Shown: positions 51,306 through 58,872 of the stretch, one piece after another
Position numbering within the stretch: the first letter of the stretch is position 1
Layout: the number at the start of each line of letters is the position of its first letter
NCBI GenBank assembly: GCA_050182275.1
Contig: JBFXCK010000008.1
Span: forward strand, 1-63,219
Direction of reading: 5' to 3'
Source of the DNA: JBFXCK01 sp050182275
GTDB lineage: Bacteria; Pseudomonadota; Alphaproteobacteria; SHNJ01
DNA length: 63,219 bases
Position numbers and translations under genes: made by a program
The notes under the pieces: model-generated
The model's database searches: none
Seen by the model: the letters and a program-made list of their open reading frames with translations, nothing else
Told to the model about the DNA's origin: nothing

Positions 51306-53318
51306 ATGGCGCCTAAAAAACCGTTAAAGGAAAAAGATAAAGCCGTACGCCATATTCAGCGTGTGGTGATCACTTCCGTCATTTTATTGATTGTTATTTT
51401 GCCGCTGGCTTTCCCGGCGGCGATACTAGCCGAGCGCGGCTTTAACAAGCCAACTTTGGATTGGGTATTCGGCACCTATTTAAAAACCCTGCCGGCCAAT
51501 ATGGGCTATTGGGTTGATGTCCAAAAACAGTGGGTTGCAAGCGTCACCAGGGCCGAGGGCTTTCCGCCAATCGCCATTTTAATTCCGCCGATTTTGTTTT
51601 TGGCCGTTTTATTTTTCGGCATTGCCGCGAATCCTTACGAATGGAACCCCGAACATATGGGGGTTTCGCGGCGCGCCCGCGATGAAGACATTAAGCCGAT
51701 GGGGCTGTTCAAAGGCTGGATCGTTGTGCTGGGCATGCGCAGCAAAAAGTTTTTGATGTTTCAAGAAACGCTTTCGGCTTTATGCGTGGCCCCGCCTGGC
51801 ACGGGCAAAACTGTCGGTATTGTCGTCCCCACCATTTTAACTTGCAACAATGTCTCGATGGTGATCAACGACGTTAAGCCGGAATTGGCCGATTTAACAT
51901 CCGGCTACCGCTCGAAATACAGCACGGTGTTGCGCTTGGAATGGGCGGCTTCCGACAGGCCGGAAGAAGGCGTATTTTATCCGCGCTGGAATCCGCTTTC
52001 CCCCAAATCCATGCCGGAAATGGGGCCGAACCGCGATTTATACGTCGACCGCCTGGTTAACGTCATTATTGAAGAGCCTAAGGGCGATGCCGATCCGCAC
52101 TGGACGAAAAAAGGCCGCGCCTGTTTGGCCGGGTTCATTCATCACATCGTTTCAAAATGCGAAAAGGGCAATTACGACACCATTCCCGAACAATGGTATG
52201 GCGAGGAAGCTTGCTTTCCTATGCTGCTCGATTGGATCACCGAAGCAACCTTGGCGGCGCAAGATGAAATTGAGCGCCTGCGCCAAGAAGACCCGAACGC
52301 CGCTTTATTCGCCGATCCGATCCGCAATTACATGACCATGGCGGTGAAAGAGGCGCGGCAAAACGGCTATTCGCCGCGGGCGATTTTGGAATTGACTCAA
52401 TTGGCGAATACGCCGGATAAAGAGCGCGGTTCGATTTTATCGACCATGGATGCGGGCTTGAATATTTTCAAAAACGCCGCGGTGCGCGCCCGCACCAGCA
52501 AAAGCGATTTTTCGTTTCTTGATGTGCGCGGCATGAAAGATCCGAAATCCGGCGAAATGAAACCGCTGACGCTTTACATTTGCGTCAACCAAGAAGACGC
52601 CAAAGCCTTGGGCGTTATCACCGGCTTGCTGGTTGAAACCTTATCGGCCTTCTTGGTCGCCCACCGTCCCGATAGCGTGACGCGCAAAGGCGAAAAAGTT
52701 GGGCCGTACCCCGTCTTGTTCGTGCTGGATGAATTCCCGCAAATGCCGAAACTCCAGGCGCTTATCGACGGGCCGGCGGTGGGCCGCGGCCAGAAAGTTT
52801 GCTATCTTTTAATCGGCCAAGATTTGGGCCAGGTTTCGGCGGTGTATGGCAAGGATCAAACCGAAACCATTATCTCGACCACGGCGGCCAAAATTATTCT
52901 GCCGCTTAATAATGAAACCACCGCCAAGCGTTTCTCCGACATGATCGGGGGGATGACCGCCAAAAACTGGTCGGATTCCAGGACCGAGGGTTTATCGAAA
53001 AACGCCAACCCCTTTGCGATTAACCGCACCGTTTCCTGGTCGAACGTGCCGCTATACGGCCCCGCCGATTTCTTATCGCTCAAGAAGGGCACGCACGTTT
53101 TGCTGTTCCAGGGCTATACCCAAAAACCGATCGTGTGCGACACGCCGTTATATTTCAAACATCCGAAACTTAAGCATCTGGTTAATCCGGAAAATGGCGG
53201 CAAATACCCGCCCGCACCCCCCATGCCGCAATGGATGGTGGAGCGCAGACTAGCTGAAGAGGGCTATATCGAAGTGCAAGCGGAAGACCCGCAATCGCAG
53301 TTGCCGGCGACGGTATAA
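51306..53318 (+). CDS. virD4: VirD4/TraG-type coupling protein
   Basis: The 670-residue protein has two N-terminal membrane helices (about residues 17-42 and 93-112). An AAA+-like domain carries Walker A APPGTGKTVG near residues 162-171 and Walker B VLFVLDEFPQMPKL near 469, plus LLIGQDLGQVS, typical of coupling proteins. It recruits substrates to the secretion channel. No relaxase gene accompanies it, so substrates are likely proteins. A Pro-rich C-terminal tail may hold adaptor sites. Confidence 0.94.
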   Translation: MAPKKPLKEKDKAVRHIQRVVITSVILLIVILPLAFPAAILAERGFNKPTLDWVFGTYLKTLPANMGYWVDVQKQWVASVTRAEGFPPIAILIPPILFLAVLFFGIAANPYEWNPEHMGVSRRARDEDIKPMGLFKGWIVVLGMRSKKFLMFQETLSALCVAPPGTGKTVGIVVPTILTCNNVSMVINDVKPELADLTSGYRSKYSTVLRLEWAASDRPEEGVFYPRWNPLSPKSMPEMGPNRDLYVDRLVNVIIEEPKGDADPHWTKKGRACLAGFIHHIVSKCEKGNYDTIPEQWYGEEACFPMLLDWITEATLAAQDEIERLRQEDPNAALFADPIRNYMTMAVKEARQNGYSPRAILELTQLANTPDKERGSILSTMDAGLNIFKNAAVRARTSKSDFSFLDVRGMKDPKSGEMKPLTLYICVNQEDAKALGVITGLLVETLSAFLVAHRPDSVTRKGEKVGPYPVLFVLDEFPQMPKLQALIDGPAVGRGQKVCYLLIGQDLGQVSAVYGKDQTETIISTTAAKIILPLNNETTAKRFSDMIGGMTAKNWSDSRTEGLSKNANPFAINRTVSWSNVPLYGPADFLSLKKGTHVLLFQGYTQKPIVCDTPLYFKHPKLKHLVNPENGGKYPPAPPMPQWMVERRLAEEGYIEVQAEDPQSQLPATV

Positions 53319-53362
53319 AATAAAAAAAGCCGTTTTATAATTTTTATAATAAAGAGGGTAAA

Positions 53363-54037
53363 ATGCCAGTAAAAGACAATGTAATGGATACACCGGAAGT
53401 GCGCGAGCAATTGATCGCGCATGCTAAGGCGGGCGATCAGGCGGCGATCGAGCGCCTGTATTATGCGGCCTTCAAAATGTTGAATGCGGCTTTTTTCTAT
53501 AGAATAAGGAATGTCGATGACCGCGAAGATTTTATCCAAGATATTCTAGCAGAATTCTTCACTAAAACGCTGCAAATCTATGATCCGGCGCGATCGATAC
53601 TGCCTTATTTCTTAAAAGAAATGGCCAGAAGAAGTTGGATTGACTGGTTAAAGGCAGGCAGAGTGCGGAGGCGGGGGAAGAAAAATATACGGGACAGGGC
53701 ACAATTTTTATTCATCTATAATTTTTCCCCCCTTACAGAGGCGGAACAAGCCACGGAAGAACTGCTAACGGTTCTAAATCATTTACCCACCGATCTGCCT
53801 TCTTTAAAGGGTTTTAAAATGCAGGTGCAAGCCGAGATGCATTTTACAGAAGGAGTTGCCGTATCGAGAAATCGAAATGGGGTGATTTATCTTGTCGGCG
53901 TTAATCGGGTTACCGCCAGGAGTCGCCGGCAAAGATCTCGAAAAATATTGGCTAAAAGAGGCATAGACAGCAGAACTATTTGGGAGATGCCGGAACACCG
54001 GTGGGTGATCTTTCGTTCTGAGGGGAATGGGAGATAG
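53363..54037 (+). CDS. ECF-type sigma factor-like protein 1
   Basis: The 224-residue protein resembles sigma-70 region 2 near residues 20-100 (DREDFIQDILAEFFTKTL, then RRSWIDWLKAGRVRRRGKK as a region 2.4-like basic end). Region 4 is not clear: a basic RSRRQRSRKILAKRG stretch sits where it would be. GAGGG precedes the ATG, 45 nt after virD4. No anti-sigma gene is adjacent. It may control the secretion cluster or be a divergent sigma-like regulator. Confidence 0.7.
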   Translation: MPVKDNVMDTPEVREQLIAHAKAGDQAAIERLYYAAFKMLNAAFFYRIRNVDDREDFIQDILAEFFTKTLQIYDPARSILPYFLKEMARRSWIDWLKAGRVRRRGKKNIRDRAQFLFIYNFSPLTEAEQATEELLTVLNHLPTDLPSLKGFKMQVQAEMHFTEGVAVSRNRNGVIYLVGVNRVTARSRRQRSRKILAKRGIDSRTIWEMPEHRWVIFRSEGNGR

Positions 54038-54213
54038 GCCTAGGCTTTAATCCAACCAGCAGAAAAAGCGTAAGGTTTAGCAAGCCCGTTTTTATTCCTG
54101 CCGGCAAAAAGCCGCACCGTTATATTTGGCAAGAAAATTAAAACCGGCAGGCCGCTCATTGACAAAAAACTAAAAAGCTATAGTTTAGGCTATTATAAAA
54201 ATAAGGGAAATAA

Positions 54214-54894
54214 ATGGGTACGAAACAATCGCTTCCTCATCCGCAGCCGGGCGCCGCGCCCATGCGCGATTTTATTTTAAATAATCCCGCCGCCTATATG
54301 CCATTGATAGCGCAAGCGGTAGCGGGCGATAGCCAGGCCGAACGGCAGCTATTCGAAGCGATAGAAACTTGCCTGACTAGGCTTTTACAGCGCTTCATCC
54401 CCCATTACCATGACCGCCAGGAATTGGTTCAAAATATTATCGAGGAAATTTGGGAAAAAAAAGTATTGAGCCGATATGACATCAAGAAAGGATTATTGAT
54501 AACCTTCATCCGCCAATTGGCGCAAAAAAGGCTCATCGACCGCGTGCGGCGCTGTAAACGCGCTAAAGCCGAAATCCTGATGGAAAATTTAGACCGACAA
54601 ACGGCGCGCGAGCTTTCCCCTTTTGAAAGCGCGGCGCAAACCCCTGAAGAAATACAGGAGGCGATGGGGGGCTTGGCCGCGCACTTTCCGCTTGATCACC
54701 CTTTTATCGGCTTGGTCGAGGAGGGAATGAATTCAGCTAATCAGGGGATAAAGGGCGTTCAATTGGCGCGGCGGTTGGCCATACCTGAGCCCACGATGAA
54801 AAGCCGTCTTCACCGTGGCCGGTTAGAATTGCAGGAAAGGGGTGTTACCCCCAGATCCTATTTTGACCCTCCCCGGCAAAGAGCCGGGCGCTAG
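54214..54894 (+). CDS. ECF-type sigma factor-like protein 2
   Basis: The 226-residue protein has sigma region 2-like sequence (RQELVQNIIEEIWEKKVL, LAQKRLIDRVRRCKR) and a recognisable region 4 helix-turn-helix near residues 184-208 (GVQLARRLAIPEPTMKSRLH). It is a better sigma match than its neighbour. TTGACA lies 60 nt upstream. The two adjacent factors share region 2 layout and probably arose by duplication. No anti-sigma factor is visible. Confidence 0.78.
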   Translation: MGTKQSLPHPQPGAAPMRDFILNNPAAYMPLIAQAVAGDSQAERQLFEAIETCLTRLLQRFIPHYHDRQELVQNIIEEIWEKKVLSRYDIKKGLLITFIRQLAQKRLIDRVRRCKRAKAEILMENLDRQTARELSPFESAAQTPEEIQEAMGGLAAHFPLDHPFIGLVEEGMNSANQGIKGVQLARRLAIPEPTMKSRLHRGRLELQERGVTPRSYFDPPRQRAGR

Positions 54895-54921
54895 CCATCA
54901 TAAAATTAACAGGAAAACGGA

Positions 54922-55452
54922 ATGCCGTTGAATAACAAGCCCAAAACGCCCAAAGAAAACGGTTTTCCCATCGTCCATTTTCATCACCATTCCAAGGGCC
55001 AAAAATCGGCCGCCTGGTGCTTGCACGCCTTTCAACCCTCGCGCGGCGGGCCGCAGGAATTTTTGGCTTTCACCGTGAATGAGGCGGGGCAGCTCCGCGC
55101 CTTTCATGGGCTTTGCATTTACGGCTTTTGGGAACAGCTTCCCCTCTTAAGCAAGGCGGTGATGTCCCATATCCGCCTTGCCCGCCCGGCGACGCGTCCG
55201 GAAACGGTTTTGGTCAGCCCCTGGCCGGCGGTGGATGAAATCCCGGTTGCGGCGCTGTATTTATGGCTGGGGCAACTTCCCGGTAAGAAATCAAAAAAAG
55301 CCCACGCCTATTTCGGCAATTTAATTCATATGGGCAAGGAAGGCCGCGCCAATTGGCTGCGCGCTTACTTGTTACGTGAAAATAAGCCAAAGCCGCTTTT
55401 TCCCAAGCATATCGCCCGGCAAATTTTTAAAGACCGTTATCGCGGCAATTAA
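54922..55452 (+). CDS. hypothetical protein
   Basis: The 176-residue soluble protein is not recognised. Near the N-terminus is a His cluster (VHFHHHSKGQK). The C-terminal part is basic and helical. It starts 27 nt after the second sigma-like gene and is likely in the same transcript. It is convergent with the transglycosylase gene, with no gap between stops. Confidence 0.55.
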   Translation: MPLNNKPKTPKENGFPIVHFHHHSKGQKSAAWCLHAFQPSRGGPQEFLAFTVNEAGQLRAFHGLCIYGFWEQLPLLSKAVMSHIRLARPATRPETVLVSPWPAVDEIPVAALYLWLGQLPGKKSKKAHAYFGNLIHMGKEGRANWLRAYLLRENKPKPLFPKHIARQIFKDRYRGN

Positions 55453-56103
55453 TTATTTATTGAAAGCAATTTGGGCGGGCCGGCGCTGGGCAGCCAAAGC
55501 GGCATAGGCTGCTTGGCGCTCTTGATCGGCTTGGCGGCGCGCGGTTTGCCAGTTTTTCAAAACCCGCTGGCGGTAAGGTTCGTTATATTCCTTGGCCGAA
55601 GAATGATAATAGGCGATCGCCTTGGTCCAGGCTTTATGGTTTTGCAGCAAAGTTTTCAAAAATTTCGCGGCATAGGCGGCATTGGCGTTTGGATCAAAAG
55701 CTTGCTCAAGCGAGACGAACGCGTCCGGATGATGGCGCAAATTAATTTGCATGCAGCCGACATCGATCGAGCGCATGCCGCCTTTCATTAATTTTTGGGT
55801 AAAGGCAATCGCATCGGCTTTGCTGTTAAACACGTAATCCTTGCCTTCGGCATTGATCGACCAGGGCCAGGCGATCATGGTTTTTTTATCGGTCGATAAA
55901 CGCCCCGATTCGGTCAGCGCTACCGCGCTTAAAATTTGCACCGGAAAATTATTAAGGCGTTCAATTTTGGCGATCGCGGCTTGGCAAAGTTTTTCATCGG
56001 CCGTATTGGCTAGGGCCTGGGTGGTCCAGGCAAAAAGCAGGCCTGCCAGAAGCAGGCCCGCTAGATAAAAACCTTGATTGAATGATAGCGTTTTAGTCAT
56101 CAT
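55453..56103 (-). CDS. VirB1-like lytic transglycosylase, second copy
   Basis: The 216-residue protein has a signal peptide (cut near ALANT). Its SLT core carries catalytic Glu in VALTESGRLS, then DVGCMQINLRHH and AIAYYHSSA. It is related to the 12468 protein but clearly diverged. Both share the GCMQI segment and the NG/EGK region after WPWS/A. Its job is local opening of the murein layer for the envelope machine. Tandem ATGs begin the frame at 56103. Confidence 0.85.
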   Translation of the reverse strand: MMTKTLSFNQGFYLAGLLLAGLLFAWTTQALANTADEKLCQAAIAKIERLNNFPVQILSAVALTESGRLSTDKKTMIAWPWSINAEGKDYVFNSKADAIAFTQKLMKGGMRSIDVGCMQINLRHHPDAFVSLEQAFDPNANAAYAAKFLKTLLQNHKAWTKAIAYYHSSAKEYNEPYRQRVLKNWQTARRQADQERQAAYAALAAQRRPAQIAFNK

Positions 56104-56167
56104 TCCACTCCCCGTTAATAATCAAGCAAGTTTCATGCCAAAGCGGCGTTAACAGGGTGTGGCATAA

Positions 56168-56182
56168 TTAACCGCTTGTTAA
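56168..56182. promoter_or_regulatory. CtrA-type box TTAA-N7-TTAA
   Basis: TTAA (56168-56171), seven bases, TTAA (56179-56182) is a perfect CtrA-type site between the divergent transglycosylase and the 56265 gene. A half site TTAAC lies 20 nt to the left. Confidence 0.5.
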
Positions 56183-56264
56183 TATTTTATTGCGTTGCGA
56201 GACATTATATTTGACATATAGTTTTTAAAAGTGCAGGATAAAGCAACATAAAAACAGGTACGAG

Positions 56265-56873
56265 TTGAACAGCATGTTAATGCAACGCTCCCAAGTTAAA
56301 CCCTCCGCGCCGCCCTTGCGCCCGCGCCCAGCTTTCCTTGATTTGCCGCCGCTTGCCAATAAGATCGTTTGGCAGGAATATGGCGGCGATTTTTACTGCT
56401 ACCGGCTTTGGGAAAATCTCGAGCGCCGGGGGTGGAATAACCAGCAAGGTTATGAACGCCTGGCCATCAGCCTAGAGTTTCTAGCGGCTGAATTGGGTGT
56501 TAAAACCAGCATTAGCGCAAGTTCTATATACCATTTACGCTATGGCAGATGGGGGGTAAGAAAAGAACTTAAAACCGTTTTAGATTTCGTTATGGCTGCT
56601 CCTATCGGCCTTTCGGTGGCGCAAACCATGCGCTGGGTGATTTCCAATCATATTCCCACAAGCTCTTTGGCCCAGGAATATCAACGCCCCGCTCAGCGCC
56701 CCTATATCCATAAACCGGGCCGCGCGGCCTCTTTGGCGGCGCAAGCCGGAGCCGCGCCGGAAGAATTAACCAAGCCCAAGCCCTTGCCCGAAAAGCCGCG
56801 CTTTACCTTCCATCCTGCCGATCCGGTGGTGATCAAAGCGGCAAAAGACCGCGCCCACTCGCGCGCCGCTTAA
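56265..56873 (+). CDS. hypothetical protein
   Basis: The 202-residue soluble protein begins at TTG 56265 (ATG 56274 is an alternative). A Pro-rich start is followed by an Arg/Trp-rich helical domain (YRLWENLERRGWNNQQ) and a disordered Pro/Lys/Ala tail. A CtrA-type box lies 83 nt upstream. No family is recognised. Confidence 0.55.
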   Translation: MNSMLMQRSQVKPSAPPLRPRPAFLDLPPLANKIVWQEYGGDFYCYRLWENLERRGWNNQQGYERLAISLEFLAAELGVKTSISASSIYHLRYGRWGVRKELKTVLDFVMAAPIGLSVAQTMRWVISNHIPTSSLAQEYQRPAQRPYIHKPGRAASLAAQAGAAPEELTKPKPLPEKPRFTFHPADPVVIKAAKDRAHSRAA

Positions 56874-57092
56874 ATCTTCTTAACAAAAAACTAAGAAACA
56901 GCCCAAGAAAGCAGGGCTTCTTAACCTTTGCCGGGCGATCGGTAAAATTGTTTCTATTTCTGCGGTTGATCTAAAGCCAGCGCTACGATTTGTTAAACAT
57001 TTCGCCCTTATCCTAAAGGAGAGGGATGAATCCGCGCCAAGCGTGATAACATCTCCATCAATGAACAGGGATTTAAAAGGATAGGAATCAAG

Positions 57093-57506
57093 ATGGCCAG
57101 TATTTTAATCGCTGAAGACGACATGCCGATGCGGGCGGTTATGACCCGCTTGCTGGAAAATGCCGGCCATAAAGTGCGCTCAGTCAGCGACGGCATGGAA
57201 GCAATCGCAGCGATGAAATCGCGGCATTGCGATTTATTATTAACCGACATCGTTATGCCCGGCCTGGATGGCATGCAATTGGCCAAGGCCGCCTGGGAAG
57301 TAAACCCGGATGTGAAAGTGATGTTCGTAACCGGCTTCGCCAGCGTAGCAAAACAAGACCGCGATTACCCCAAAGACAAGGTTTTATTATTATCCAAGCC
57401 GTTCAATTTGCACGAGCTGGTGGCCAAAGTGGCCTCGATCATCGACCAGGCGCAAGCAGCGCCGGAAGAAATTGCGGAAGTAAAGCCCAAGCGCCATAAG
57501 AAATAA
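57093..57506 (+). CDS. cpdR: CpdR-like single-domain response regulator
   Basis: The 137-residue protein is a receiver domain only. It has the acidic pair near residues 9-10 (EDD), the phospho-acceptor Asp in LLLTDIVMPGLDGMQ near residue 52, the Thr in VMFVTGFASV near 80 and the Lys in LLSKPF near 102. LTDIVMPGxDG and FVTGFA are typical of alphaproteobacterial CpdR. CpdR, when unphosphorylated, directs ClpXP to degrade CtrA. A short Lys-rich tail extends it. An imperfect CtrA site (TTAA-N7-CTAA, 56880-56894) lies upstream. Confidence 0.88.
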   Translation: MASILIAEDDMPMRAVMTRLLENAGHKVRSVSDGMEAIAAMKSRHCDLLLTDIVMPGLDGMQLAKAAWEVNPDVKVMFVTGFASVAKQDRDYPKDKVLLLSKPFNLHELVAKVASIIDQAQAAPEEIAEVKPKRHKK

Positions 57507-57560
57507 AGGCCCAAGGCAGGTTCGGATTTAAAATTATCTTCATCAGAGAGCCTTCAACCA

Positions 57561-57583
57561 AGGAGCCTAACGGCTCCTTTTTC
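57561..57583 (+). terminator. rho-independent terminator after cpdR
   Basis: AGGAGCC and GGCTCCT form a 7-bp stem with a 4-nt loop, followed by a T-rich tract. Confidence 0.85.
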
Positions 57584-57675
57584 TTTGCTCTTATTAACCT
57601 TTATCCCGCTTGACGCTGCTAATTAGCGGGTCTAATCTCGAGCCACATAATAATTCTAATTGGAGGGTTTTTTTC

Positions 57676-58299
57676 ATGAGTTCACCAAGCGCATCTGCGT
57701 CTAAGACAGTTTTTATTCCAACTGAACATGATAAATTTCTGTATGCCGCCATTGCTGGCCAGGTAGGAGAAGTTAGAAGAATACTTGCGGCAGCGAAAGA
57801 TCCATCCACTTTTGTCAATTACCGTCCTGGCAATGAAGGCGGCAATGGCGAGCGCACGGTTTTGATGCATCTTTGCCATTGTGGTTTGATTCCCAGTGAT
57901 GGGCTGAATCCCGGTTTCGCTTCCTGGGCAAATCAATTTGCCGTGGTTGAGGCAATGCTGGAAAAAATTACTCCAGCCGCGCTGAATTACGAATATCCCT
58001 TGGGTTTAACCGCACTCGATTTCTTGGATATCGCCGCAAAATTGGCTAGCTCGGTTGAAACTGAAAAAGACGGTACAGTAAAATGGCGTTATCAAGGTCC
58101 GCAAACTGCGGCCCAGGCCGTTGGCCATATCGATAAATTGCGTATGTTGCTTATGTCCAAAGGCGCTGTTAAAGGCAGCGGCATTTCCGAGCAGAAAAGA
58201 CAGGCTGATCGCGATGCTGAAAAAAGAAGAGCTGAATTGGCAGCAGCCGAACTCGCTACCCGCCAGCGCCAACAAAGATTGGGCCGCGCGGCAGCGTAA
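57676..58299 (+). CDS. ankyrin-like cytosolic protein
   Basis: ATG 57676 has GGAGGG 8 nt upstream and is preferred to the longer frame from 57610. The 207-residue protein has degenerate ankyrin-like units (LYAAIAGQVGEVRRILAAAK near residue 22; FAVVEAMLEKI near residue 88) and a highly charged coiled tail (Glu/Arg/Ala). There is no signal or membrane segment. It is a candidate effector or scaffold. Confidence 0.65.
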   Translation: MSSPSASASKTVFIPTEHDKFLYAAIAGQVGEVRRILAAAKDPSTFVNYRPGNEGGNGERTVLMHLCHCGLIPSDGLNPGFASWANQFAVVEAMLEKITPAALNYEYPLGLTALDFLDIAAKLASSVETEKDGTVKWRYQGPQTAAQAVGHIDKLRMLLMSKGAVKGSGISEQKRQADRDAEKRRAELAAAELATRQRQQRLGRAAA

Positions 58300-58375
58300 A
58301 GCTCGGAAAAACAACGGTTCAAACAACCTCTTTCACCGCCGTAAACCCTGTGCTATAAGCGCCGTCTATATCTGA

Positions 58376-58404
58376 ACGATGGTAAACGGGTGTATAGCTC
58401 AGCG
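58376..58404 (+). repeat. truncated duplicate of the tRNA-Val 5' end
   Basis: The 29 nt match 58461-58489 with one mismatch and include the first 15 or so bases of the tRNA gene plus its upstream leader. An inverted D-arm fragment (58435-58445) lies between the copies. The fragment cannot form a tRNA. Confidence 0.8.
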
Positions 58405-58472
58405 CCGAAGGCCGTAAGGCCGTCTTACTTTAAACTACCGCTGAGTTGTATAGCTGAATGACGATGGTAAAT

Positions 58473-58547
58473 GGGTGTATAGCTCAGCGGTAGAGCACTA
58501 CCTTGACATGGTAGGGGTCACAGGTTCGATCCCTGTTACACCCACCA
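58473..58547 (+). tRNA. tRNA-Val (GAC anticodon)
   Basis: The 75-nt gene folds as a complete cloverleaf. The acceptor stem is GGGTGTA with TACACCC, then a D-arm with AGCTCAGCGGTAGAGC. The anticodon stem is CTACC/GGTAG around TTGACAT (anticodon GAC), and the T-arm contains GGTTCGATCC. CCA is encoded. It reads Val GTC/GTT codons. Confidence 0.96.
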
Positions 58548-58549
58548 TT

Positions 58550-58586
58550 AGATTTTCTTCATTCGCGTAGCGAATTTAGAAAATCT
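58550..58586. terminator. long hairpin downstream of tRNA-Val
   Basis: AGATTTTCT, then ATTCGC-GTA-GCGAAT, then AGAAAATCT make a nested stem just after the tRNA. There is no long T-tract, so it may act in processing or termination. Confidence 0.5.
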
Positions 58587-58589
58587 TAT

Positions 58590-58617
58590 GTCCGCCATAG
58601 CCTTGGCGAAGGCGGAC
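58590..58617. repeat. short palindromic repeat
   Basis: GTCCGCC (58590-58596) pairs with GGCGGAC (58611-58617) around AAGGC/GCCTT-type sequence. Short hairpins of this kind are often dispersed in genomes. Apart from this and the hairpin before it, 58548-58872 shows no gene. Confidence 0.5.
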
Positions 58618-58872
58618 TGGTTCCTATAAGTTAGGCGCGGCGCAGCCAAGCGGGAAAATAAGCGAAACGTGCCCGGCATAAGCTCATAGGGCGAAGACGG
58701 GCTGCCTTCAAATAAAATTCACATTTCTCGCACCTCCTTGAAATTCCAAAAATTTCGGGCGATTTACACACGATAACATTGTTGCTTTCGAAAAGCTAAA
58801 TTGACAGGCGTGAATCCTATCCAATAGCATCTTGCCTAAATATTGTTTTTATTTAGAGCAAAGGAGAATTTC

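Noticed and set aside
13643..53318. Interpretation as a conjugative plasmid or ICE
   Set aside because: No relaxase, integrase, replication or partition gene is visible, and both flanks are ordinary chromosomal genes.
19959..53318. Dot/Icm (type IVB) or F-type system
   Set aside because: The components match P-type VirB2-B11 in sequence and order; no DotB/DotA or TraN/TraU-type genes were seen.
58376..58404. Second tRNA-Val gene
   Set aside because: Only the leader and first part of the acceptor/D region are present; no anticodon or T-arm follows.
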